Shown: positions 1 to 5,706 of the stretch, piece by piece
Layout of the letters: every line of letters starts with the position of its first letter
How positions within the stretch are numbered: position 1 is the first letter of the stretch
Source of the DNA: Bryobacterales bacterium
GTDB taxonomy: Bacteria > Acidobacteriota > Terriglobia > Bryobacterales > Bryobacteraceae
Length of the DNA stretch: 7,199 nt
Direction: 5' to 3'
Assembly (NCBI GenBank): GCA_016789785.1
Contig: JAEUQE010000335.1
Coordinates: 1-7,199, forward strand
Made by a program: the position numbers and the translations under genes
Notes under the pieces: generated by a model
Databases searched by the model: none
What the model saw: only the letters and a program-made list of their open reading frames with translations
Told to the model about the DNA's origin: nothing

Positions 1-510
1 TGCGTCGCATCGGAATACGTTCGCTTTTGAACGCGATTCAAGGGGTCATAAGTGTTCGTTGTGGTCACCGAAATCGCCGGAATAACCGTCTTCGGAGCGA
101 CTCTGCTCACCAGATTGCCGTTCGGATCATAGGTGTAAGTGACCATCCCGGTTTCCGGGTTTGTGGCCGTCTGCAGCCTGCCAAGCGAACTCATCCCAAA
201 CGATCTCGTCTGTGAGCCCTGCGTCACACGCTTCAGGTCGCCATTCGCCGTGTAGTCGTAGGTCGTGGCATAGGCAACTCCGTTCGGGTCCTCGATCATT
301 GCCCTCACCCAGGATGAGTCTGGTTGTCGTGCCGGCGCCACTGGCCGTCGCTGGTGTTCCCTCTTCTGTCCATCCGGGTACCGATCTGCCCTGAAAGGAC
401 CTTATCTGCACTATCCGGCCCGTCGAGTCCCGTCTCGTTCACTTCCAACCGGCCGTCGCTTCCGAAGACACCCGGTAGGGGTTGGAAGCCAGATGATACA
501 GGCAGCATGA
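1..510 (-). pseudogene. Decayed Rhs YD-repeat fragment, continues past left edge
   Basis: No single intact gene is present, but pieces of Rhs repeat sequence can be read in two frames. From about 498 a frame reads YHLASNPYRVSSEATAGWK, hits an in-frame TGA at 441-439, then continues TRRDSTGRIVQIRSFQG, which is typical Rhs wording. Near 330-320 the Rhs signal moves to another frame, which is open to position 1 and reads NGVAYATTYDYTANGDLKR, then SLGRLQTATNPETG, YTYDPNGNLVS and TYDPLNRVQKRTYSD. These are YD repeats that normally lie well upstream of the FTGKERD core. The fragment has no recognisable start codon or signal peptide and follows the immunity gene at 659-1156. About 150 bases between them hold nothing I recognise. 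I infer a 5'-truncated, decaying Rhs gene or silent donor copy; the frame open at the left edge could still be the body of a longer gene. Confidence 0.65.
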
Positions 511-658
511 ACCGCTTTCCTGCAGTGCTGTTCCTTCCGTTCCTTCGCAAGCGTCGGCACAAGCGACCGCCTGTCTGCGAGCGCTCCCGCCGCACCCCTC
601 GGCGCCACCTCCTCGCGGGAGATCTGATTCTACCGCGGATTCCAAGCAGGAACTGACT

Positions 659-1156
659 TCACCTCAGCTTCAAGGTGAGGTCACTTACGCTCCAGATTTC
701 GTGCAAACTGGCGTCGTCAGAGATCAAACGGTTAAACCTGTTCCTGAGTTCAACGGACTTGCCGCCACACCGGAGACGAATGACGAATATCGGCTCCCCC
801 TCGTCGGGGAACAAGAAGTCGCGAGGACTTCGGGGAGCCGATTCAACTTTGCAACCCGCTTGTTGGAGCATGCGAGGCAGCTCTAACCTTGCCATGTCCG
901 ACACGCCGCCTGGCAGTCTCTTGTTGAACACGTACACTTTGGAAGGATCGAGAGTCGCTGGCAAGCCGTTCAGGGCCTGACCGTTCGGTCGGCATCGATT
1001 AGGATTGCCGACGTTAACAATGCACGTAAGCTGAAAGCCCTTTAGGCCTTGCGACAGGATGGCGCCAGCAGTTTGCTCGGCTTGTGCCCTGGCAGCACCA
1101 AGCCCCAGGGCACAACTTGCTGCAACCGCGATCAGGAGATGGATCTCCCTTCGCAT
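659..1156 (-). CDS. Exported small protein, probable immunity to the Rhs metallopeptidase toxin
   Basis: This 165-residue protein starts at an ATG that overlaps the toxin gene stop by one base (TAATG), so the two are probably translationally coupled. The N-terminus MRREIHLLIAVAASCALG is a clear signal peptide: Arg-Arg, a hydrophobic stretch, then AQA before a likely cleavage near residue 26. No lipobox is visible, so a soluble periplasmic protein is likely. The mature part has four cysteines (about residues 45, 55, 102 and 130), enough for two disulfides, which fits an oxidising compartment. I recognise no named family. The position directly after an Rhs toxin tip is the usual place for the cognate immunity gene, and export would fit protection of the periplasm from a protease arriving there. 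An accessory role in toxin export is the alternative. The immunity role is inferred from context only. Confidence 0.75.
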   Translation of the reverse strand: MRREIHLLIAVAASCALGLGAARAQAEQTAGAILSQGLKGFQLTCIVNVGNPNRCRPNGQALNGLPATLDPSKVYVFNKRLPGGVSDMARLELPRMLQQAGCKVESAPRSPRDFLFPDEGEPIFVIRLRCGGKSVELRNRFNRLISDDASLHEIWSVSDLTLKLR

Positions 1157-3105
1157 TAGTGCACCACTCTCGACCCGGATTTCGGGTCTTGCAGTTTGCG
1201 CACTTTGTTTTCAAGATCGAGGGCGCCTTGGATGATCTGCGGATTCGATTGCCCCTGCATGACTGCCCACGCGTGCCCTAGCTCGTGAAACAAAGTGAAC
1301 ATAGGGTTAGCTTCCGCAGATCTGCCGTTGTCCATCTTGTATCCAGGAATCCTGCTATATGACCCCTCTGCGGGATCCTTGACATAGCTCCTGAGGTCAG
1401 ATCCGAGGCTACCTACGATTCCACCAAAGAAACCTGTCATGCCGTTGAACTGCTCCTGGTTAAGCGTCGTCTTCCCGCTCACAGCGTTCAACGTCTCGTT
1501 ACCGCCAGCGATACCCACTTGCACGGTGTCGCTGTGCTGAATGATCTTGGCCAAGTCGCCGGCAACCGGATTCGCCGCGGCAAACTTCTTCGCATCGCCT
1601 TCGATTTTCACCATGTAGTGCGTCTTGCCAAGACCGAAGAAGCCCTTCTTCTCTTTGACTTGGAGTTGGCTGCCGGCGGCGTCTGCACCCTGCCTAAGCA
1701 GGGCGAGGGTCTTCTTTCTTTGCTCCTCATCACCGATGAGCTCGATTTCCTTGCCAGTGGGATCAACGAACTTCAAGGGATTGTTACGGCCATAGGCGTA
1801 CGGATTGAACCGCTGTGGGTCAGTCACCATCTCGGCCTGGAAGAACAGCGGGTCCGGACTGGTAAACCGCCCCTGCACCGCCGACATGTACCGCGCCCCA
1901 AAATAGTCCAGCCCCGTCTCCGCATCCCGTTCTTTGCCGGTGAATTTCTCATCCACCATCCCCCGCGCACCCGGATACACATTCCCACCGTAGCCCGGAT
2001 AGCTCCCTCGGTCCAACCCCGACACTTCCTCCCCAAACGGCCAGTAATCGATCCGCCTCCGCACCGTCCCCCCGGCCCCACTCACCACCCGCGTGCTTCC
2101 CAGCGAATCACGGCTATAGTATGTCGTCCCTAACTCCACAGGATTCACATTCGCATACTCCGCTGCCAACTGGCCAAAGCCGTCATACACATACACCGTA
2201 TCCGCCATCCCCGCCCCCTGCACGCCGGCTGTCTTCCGGATACGGCGACCCTCCCCGTCATACACATTCGTCCCTGTCATCGTCGTCGAGCCCTGAGTGA
2301 CCACCGTCCCCGTGATCCGCCCCTCCGCATCGTAGGTGAGCCCACGGTGCCCACTCTGTCCCACCGTCCCAATTCGAACCATCCGCCCCGCCGCGTCGTG
2401 TTCCGCCCCCGCCCACTGATTGCCCGGAAACAGTGCCTCCACCGCGGCGGCATTGTCCATGCTGACCACCGCCTTTGCCGTCTCATCGCCCAACACCGGT
2501 TGCGTCCCATTGGGCAGCAGCAGCGCCCGGTTCCCGTACCGGTCGTACACGAACTTCTGCTGCCGCAATACAATCCCCGGTTGGCTGTCCAGCGCCTCGG
2601 TTACTGTTGTCAACCGGTTCAGCCCATCAAAGCCGTAAGTCTGAGTGAACCATCCGTCAAGCTGCGGCTTGTACCTCACTGTGTGCGACATCACATTCCC
2701 ATTGTTGGCCGCCGTATTGTAGGTCCACCGGAACTCACTTTGGTAGCCATTTGCTCCATCATTGCATGGCCCGTCCTCGGCGTTCTGCTTGCGGAACACT
2801 CCGCCCCCCTCCACCTGCAACCTCGCATTGAATGTCAAATAATCGCATACTCCGTTGCCCAGCACCCGCCCGCTCACCGCCCCGTGAGAGGCATACTGCA
2901 GGCTCGCCAGTTTCGAAGTCTCCGCAGTCATCCCGACAATCCTCTCCACGCCTGCCGCCTTCGTGCGGCCCACATCGTCCATCTCATACACCACCGTCCG
3001 CCCCGAAGGATACACCATCTTTTTCAACCCCGATAGGCTGTATTGGTAGCTGAACACGTAAGCCTGCCCGCTCGTCACTTGTGCGCTGCTCACCACCCGC
3101 CCCAA
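1156..3105 (-). CDS. 5'-truncated Rhs protein with C-terminal HELGH metallopeptidase toxin
   Basis: The protein carries YD-type repeats through about residue 350 (for example VYDRYGNR near 187, YDGEGRRIRK near 282 and YVYDGFGQLA near 306). The conserved Rhs core follows: DYWPFGEE near 353, FTGKERDAETGLDYFGARY at 388-406 and NNPLKFVDPTG ending near 451. The last ~200 residues are the variable tip and contain LFHELGHAW, with HELGH at about 607-611, followed by LEN with Glu near 632. That is the HExxH plus downstream Glu layout of gluzincin zinc peptidases. Rhs cores form a shell that encloses and delivers the C-terminal toxin. The listed start is a TTG and probably not the true start: the Rhs frame stays open upstream to 3165 (GCC after a TAG at 3168-3166), where it meets the IS end. 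The N-terminal half with any secretion signal is missing, so the gene may be a silent or orphan tip. The toxin domain itself looks intact and overlaps the next gene. Confidence 0.9.
   Translation of the reverse strand: MGRVVSSAQVTSGQAYVFSYQYSLSGLKKMVYPSGRTVVYEMDDVGRTKAAGVERIVGMTAETSKLASLQYASHGAVSGRVLGNGVCDYLTFNARLQVEGGGVFRKQNAEDGPCNDGANGYQSEFRWTYNTAANNGNVMSHTVRYKPQLDGWFTQTYGFDGLNRLTTVTEALDSQPGIVLRQQKFVYDRYGNRALLLPNGTQPVLGDETAKAVVSMDNAAAVEALFPGNQWAGAEHDAAGRMVRIGTVGQSGHRGLTYDAEGRITGTVVTQGSTTMTGTNVYDGEGRRIRKTAGVQGAGMADTVYVYDGFGQLAAEYANVNPVELGTTYYSRDSLGSTRVVSGAGGTVRRRIDYWPFGEEVSGLDRGSYPGYGGNVYPGARGMVDEKFTGKERDAETGLDYFGARYMSAVQGRFTSPDPLFFQAEMVTDPQRFNPYAYGRNNPLKFVDPTGKEIELIGDEEQRKKTLALLRQGADAAGSQLQVKEKKGFFGLGKTHYMVKIEGDAKKFAAANPVAGDLAKIIQHSDTVQVGIAGGNETLNAVSGKTTLNQEQFNGMTGFFGGIVGSLGSDLRSYVKDPAEGSYSRIPGYKMDNGRSAEANPMFTLFHELGHAWAVMQGQSNPQIIQGALDLENKVRKLQDPKSGSRVVH
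1938..2076 (-). repeat. Near-identical Rhs core DNA repeat, copy 1 (partner 7061-7199)
   Basis: By eye this 139-base stretch matches 7061-7199 with two differences, near 1972 and 2046. Both fall in third codon positions (a Pro codon and an Asp codon), so the encoded protein is unchanged. It encodes the core from RRRIDYWPFGEEV to just inside FTGKERD. The match weakens to the left, towards the toxin tip, so the near identity stops close to where the modules diverge. The partner runs to the window edge, so the true repeat is probably longer. Confidence 0.9.
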
Positions 3106-3118
3106 TCCGTCAAAGGAC

Positions 3119-3147
3119 CGGTACTTCGATCTCGAATCGGAGTACCG
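3119..3147. other. 12-bp stem inverted repeat at the Rhs/IS junction
   Basis: The arms CGGTACTTCGAT and ATCGGAGTACCG are separated by the loop CTCGA, giving a 12-bp stem with a single G-T pairing. It lies in the most upstream readable part of the truncated Rhs frame, about 20 bases from the inferred IS end. No T-rich run follows on the minus strand, so it does not look like a standard intrinsic terminator. It could be a junction scar or chance structure. Confidence 0.5.
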
Positions 3148-3174
3148 CCTAACTAACCTAATGGCCTAACTAAC
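3147..3174. repeat. 11-bp direct repeat beside the IS end
   Basis: GCCTAACTAAC occurs at 3147-3157 and again at 3164-3174, separated by CTAATG. The second copy overlaps the probable IS terminal sequence (CTAACAGCCCGTGG, read on the plus strand from 3170). It may be the remains of a target-site or end duplication, or of slippage at the junction. The stop codon that closes the upstream Rhs frame (TAG at 3168-3166) falls inside the second copy. Confidence 0.55.
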
Positions 3175-4220
3175 AGCCCGTGGCGAAACCCCTGTTTTTT
3201 TGGCCGAACTTAGGATCCAGAGCGAGTTTGTAACGAGTAATCTTCGATTGTGGGAGCGGTTCGTTTTTTGACGGGGGGCCGGGTGAATCTATGAGATCCT
3301 CCGGTTTCGGCTTCGTAACTACGACCCACCTCGCTGTGGAGCCATAAAATGGCAACAATAAGCTCGGTTTGAACGCTTCGTAGCTCCTTTGGCGTTCCTG
3401 CTCCGATAGTTTCCCGCAGGATCAGGCTCAAGTTGTACGCACTCACGTGGATGAGTATTCTCTTCAGGATGTTCTCATGCCCTCGCAGATGGATGCGCCG
3501 CATTCCACCGTGTCCGTAGTTGTGTTCGAAGCTCCGTTCGATCAACTCTCCCCGTTTCTTCAGCAGCCTCTTGCCATATCTGCCTTTGATCCGCTTGCGG
3601 TTCGCGTACACCGCCTGCTTCTCTTCCGCTTTCCCTTCCCACTTCCGTTTGCCGCGCTGCGGTTCTGGAATGTAACTCCGGGTCCCGGACTGCTTCAGTC
3701 CGGTCAACACCGCATTGCTATGGTAGCCCTTGTCGGTGACAACCTCTTCAATCCCTTGCACATTGACGTTCGTTTCCGCTCCCCGCTGCGATTCCTGCTC
3801 CACCAGGGCTGCCACCGTCTGTCCCGCCTCGGCCAATGTCTCCCGCACCGTCGAGGTGTCCCCTTGATCCGCTCCCTGAACCGTTACCGCAAGCACCGCG
3901 CCGGTTTCCATATCCACTGCGTGTTCGGCTTTGTGTGCCAGATGCGTCGAGCCATCCTTCATCTTCGTCACCCGCGCGTCCGGATCGTGCGGGTTCACCC
4001 ATTCCTTGTTCGACGTCTTCTTCTTCCGCTTCTTGTCGATGCGCTGCAGATCCTCCCGCGTCGGCGTCTCAATGCCGCTCGCCTTCGCCAGTGCCGTCAG
4101 AAACTGATCGTAGCTTTGCCCGTTATCCCGCCGCACAATCGTCTTCATCGCCGCATTCGCTTCCAATGTCGTTGCATCTACGCCAACCGTTCGGCCCTTC
4201 ACCTTCCCCTCTTTGGCACT
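3170..4220 (-). mobile_element. Truncated insertion sequence (IS1182-like DDE element)
   Basis: The element is defined by the transposase at 3210-4292 and by a short non-coding tail after its stop codon. That tail runs A-rich and then into GGGGTTTCGCCACGGGCTGT, which resembles the terminal inverted repeat ends of IS1182-type elements. On that basis I place the transposase-3' end near 3170. At the other end I found no inverted partner of this sequence, and recognisable transposase sequence begins only around 4217, so the 5' end appears lost. The flanks do not rejoin into one gene: left is an Rhs gene missing its 5' half, right is an unrelated immunity gene. The boundary near 4220 is approximate and the IS family name is from memory of the protein type. 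Confidence 0.65.
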
Positions 4221-4292
4221 TGTCTGGGTGTTCGATCTGGTCCACCAACCCACAATGCGGGAACCCGCGGTTGGCGGATGCGATTGTGCCAC
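3210..4292 (-). CDS. DDE transposase, N-terminally truncated (IS1182/IS5-like)
   Basis: Recognisable DDE transposase sequence starts near residue 26. GVDATTLEANAA carries the first catalytic Asp (about 39), VVTDKGYHSN the second (about 187), and RGELIERSFEHNYGHGGMRR contains the likely catalytic Glu (about 252), followed by HLRGHENILKR. Lys-rich KKRKKKTSNKEW and LAHKAEHAVDMETGAV are also typical of this family. Full-length relatives are usually about 440-480 residues, with an N-terminal helical domain (DUF772/InsH-type). This copy has 360 residues and starts at a GTG, and its first ~25 residues do not resemble the family. The N-terminal domain is therefore missing and the element is probably inactive, although the three catalytic residues remain. 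It lies between the module B immunity gene and the truncated Rhs of module D, in the same orientation. Confidence 0.85.
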   Translation of the reverse strand: MAQSHPPTAGSRIVGWWTRSNTQTSAKEGKVKGRTVGVDATTLEANAAMKTIVRRDNGQSYDQFLTALAKASGIETPTREDLQRIDKKRKKKTSNKEWVNPHDPDARVTKMKDGSTHLAHKAEHAVDMETGAVLAVTVQGADQGDTSTVRETLAEAGQTVAALVEQESQRGAETNVNVQGIEEVVTDKGYHSNAVLTGLKQSGTRSYIPEPQRGKRKWEGKAEEKQAVYANRKRIKGRYGKRLLKKRGELIERSFEHNYGHGGMRRIHLRGHENILKRILIHVSAYNLSLILRETIGAGTPKELRSVQTELIVAILWLHSEVGRSYEAETGGSHRFTRPPVKKRTAPTIEDYSLQTRSGS

Positions 4293-4308
4293 GGAAACTA
4301 CGGAAACT
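4291..4308. repeat. Tandem 9-bp repeat at the broken IS end
   Basis: ACGGAAACT occurs twice in direct tandem at 4291-4299 and 4300-4308. It lies between the immunity gene stop at 4329 and the point where recognisable transposase begins, and overlaps the nominal GTG start of the transposase frame. It may mark the deletion junction where the 5' end of the IS was lost. Confidence 0.5.
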
Positions 4309-4327
4309 ACACCTTGGCGGTTACTTG

Positions 4328-4354
4328 GTCAGTCCGAATTCGATTCGGACTGAC
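4328..4354 (-). terminator. Perfect 12-bp hairpin at the end of the L7/L12-like gene, terminator candidate
   Basis: GTCAGTCCGAAT and ATTCGGACTGAC form a perfect 12-bp inverted repeat with a 3-base loop. It covers the last codons and the stop codon (TGA at 4331-4329) of the small gene at 4329-4655. In the transcript direction it is followed by CAAGTAACCGCC, without a U-run, so intrinsic termination is doubtful. An RNA 3' end stabiliser or a recombination relic is equally possible. The palindrome is directly visible; its function is inferred. Confidence 0.45.
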
Positions 4355-4655
4355 GCTGGTCAATCACTACCTCTATCCCCTTGCCCTCCCCACGTTGAAG
4401 TTGCGAGGAGGCCTTCCAAACCGCCGCGTGAAAAACCCGGTCATCAGCGTGACGGTCACTCCACGTCTCGCTTTGATCCACGAGATTTTTCGCCTCGCCG
4501 AGGCTTATGCTCAGGGCAGACTTTAGGACCCTAATTGAGTCGATCTTGTCGGCTCCACCGGTTCGCATCTCGGCCAGAATTTCCTCGATGCCGACCCCTT
4601 CGGCGAACCGCATTCGGACCCTTTCCGACGCCACCTGCACTTCTGATGCCTGCAT
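4329..4655 (-). CDS. L7/L12 C-terminal-like small protein, probable immunity partner
   Basis: This is a 108-residue, soluble-looking protein without signal peptide or membrane segment. Residues ~34-60 (GADKIDSIRVLKSALSISLG then EAKNLVDQ) match the signature of the ribosomal protein L7/L12 C-terminal domain, where bacterial L7/L12 has a GxxKxxVIKxVR...LxLKEAKDLVE pattern. It lacks the L7/L12 N-terminal dimerisation domain, so it is a stand-alone L7/L12-like fold. The preceding helix MRFAEGVGIEEILAEMR is typical of small proteins of this type. The ATG at 4655 has a good ribosome binding site and follows the inferred true stop of the upstream toxin (TAG at 4668-4666) by 10 bases, so it is probably the cognate immunity gene. 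The polar tail QRQSESNSD coincides with a perfect hairpin. The L7/L12-like domain is well supported; the immunity role is contextual. Confidence 0.8.
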   Translation of the reverse strand: MQASEVQVASERVRMRFAEGVGIEEILAEMRTGGADKIDSIRVLKSALSISLGEAKNLVDQSETWSDRHADDRVFHAAVWKASSQLQRGEGKGIEVVIDQRQSESNSD

Positions 4656-4662
4656 TGTTGGA

Positions 4663-4667
4663 CTCCT
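4663..4667 (-). promoter_or_regulatory. Ribosome binding site for the L7/L12-like gene
   Basis: AGGAG in the transcript overlaps the TAG stop of the corrected toxin frame and sits 7 bases before the ATG at 4655. This spacing supports both that start codon and the view that the real toxin end is at 4666, since stop and ribosome binding site are arranged for coupled translation. Confidence 0.75.
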
Positions 4668-5706
4668 ACCTTAGAGTCTTCACGAAATCCACCGGTCGTC
4701 CCGGGTTGGCGCTTCCGGAGGACGACGCTCCGGTCAGCAATGAATCTCACAGAAGTATACCCGTCTCGTTTCGCCTGCTCCAAGAGAGGCCTTGCTGCCT
4801 GAAGCACTTCCTTAGCACCTATCGCGATTCGCCTGCCGGTCTCAACCGGGTACACTAAGATTTCCTTCAGAACAAGCTGTGACCCTTCAACCGCCACTTC
4901 GGCCACGAACCGCACTGGCCCTCCAGAAGTCCGATAGATCCTATCTATCACCTGCCCCGCCTGGAAGATAGCGGGACCACCCGCTACACCTAAAGCCAGG
5001 AGACCTGTTCCGCCTGCATAGACCCCATAAGCGACGGCGGCACCGGCACCCGCCATGACAACTCCGGTGCCAACGCCAACGGCATTCACCACCGGCGCGG
5101 CCCTGCGCATGCCGAGGGCTAAAGCGACCAGTCCTGGCGACGGCGGCGCCTGTGCCGTCACCGTTGCGCTTGGCTTTTTGGCTTCTGCGATGTCTCCCTT
5201 CAAAGCGTCAGCGCAGGTTCCGCCTGGTCCATCAACGTCCTGGAAGCCCCCGTTACCGTTGGGAACGCAAGTTCGGCCCGTCGGATCGATGTTCCTCAGA
5301 GGGCTGTTCCGGACGTACGAGTAGAGATTCCAACTCTGGGGGTCACCAGCGTACTGATCCACGAGCGGTTCGTCCGGACTGGTAAACCTACCCTGCACCG
5401 ACGACATATACCGAGCCCCGAAGTAATCGAGGCCCGTCTCCGCGTCCCGTTCCTTGCCGGTGAACTGCAGTACCGGATGGGCGAAACTGCCAGCTTCCCG
5501 GAGAGCGGTTTTCCGAACCCATTGGTAAGGCCGCAGCCAGCCGCAATCAGCCTGTTCTGCCGATTGTCGTAACGCCGCACCGTGCTGTCGTAACCGAAGA
5601 TCCGCGCGGCGGGCTCGTGGGTCGAGTGTAGAATATTGGCCTCCACCCTTGGCGCCAGGAGGAAGGCCAGGATGAAACTGAGCACCCACCGAACAAGCGC
5701 AGTCAC
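4666..5706 (-). pseudogene. Miniature Rhs toxin with own signal peptide, broken by two offsetting frame changes
   Basis: The GTG at 5706 overlaps the TGA of the upstream immunity gene (GTGA) and begins MTALVRWVLSFILAFLLA, a clear signal peptide ending near VEA (residue 23). This frame runs about 70 codons. The Rhs core then appears in a second frame, open from 5689: HPVLQFTGKERD, ETGLDYFGARYMSSVQGRFT and NSPLRNIDPTG. Next come a Cys-containing linker and the hydrophobic pre-toxin segment (APPSPGLVALALGMRRAAPV, then Ala/Gly-rich to GVAGGPA). The toxin tip reads EVLQAARPLLEQAKRDGYTS then VRFIA, where the likely reading returns to the first frame at about 4735 and ends SGSANPGRPVDFVKTLR plus TAG at 4668-4666. 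Without the second shift the frame overruns into the immunity gene as low-complexity Arg/Cys-rich sequence down to 4523. The two shifts cancel overall. The core is only ~70 residues, far shorter than normal Rhs. Real decay, assembly errors or frameshifted expression are possible. Confidence 0.7.

Noticed and set aside
305..645. Small overlapping minus-strand frames starting at 595, 608 and 645 as separate genes
   Set aside because: Their recognisable portions are fragments of Rhs repeat sequence, and no start has a well-spaced ribosome binding site.
661..681. Inverted repeat ACCTCA/TGAGGT at the end of the 659-1156 gene as a terminator
   Set aside because: Only a 6-bp stem with a 9-base loop and no U-run; too weak to call.
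2347..3036. A 229-codon plus-strand open frame opposite the Rhs gene
   Set aside because: Antisense shadow of the YD-repeat coding frame; Pro/Arg/His-rich with no recognisable domain.
3447..4526. A long plus-strand open frame (about 359 codons) opposite the transposase
   Set aside because: It is antisense to a clear DDE transposase with catalytic motifs, is rich in Arg/Pro/Leu as GC-rich shadow frames are, and shows no family motif.
4523..4665. Continuation of the module B toxin frame through the immunity gene as a genuine C-terminus
   Set aside because: The residues become Arg/Cys/Ser filler overlapping a well-supported gene, whereas the alternative frame gives a plausible tail and a stop at the immunity ribosome binding site.
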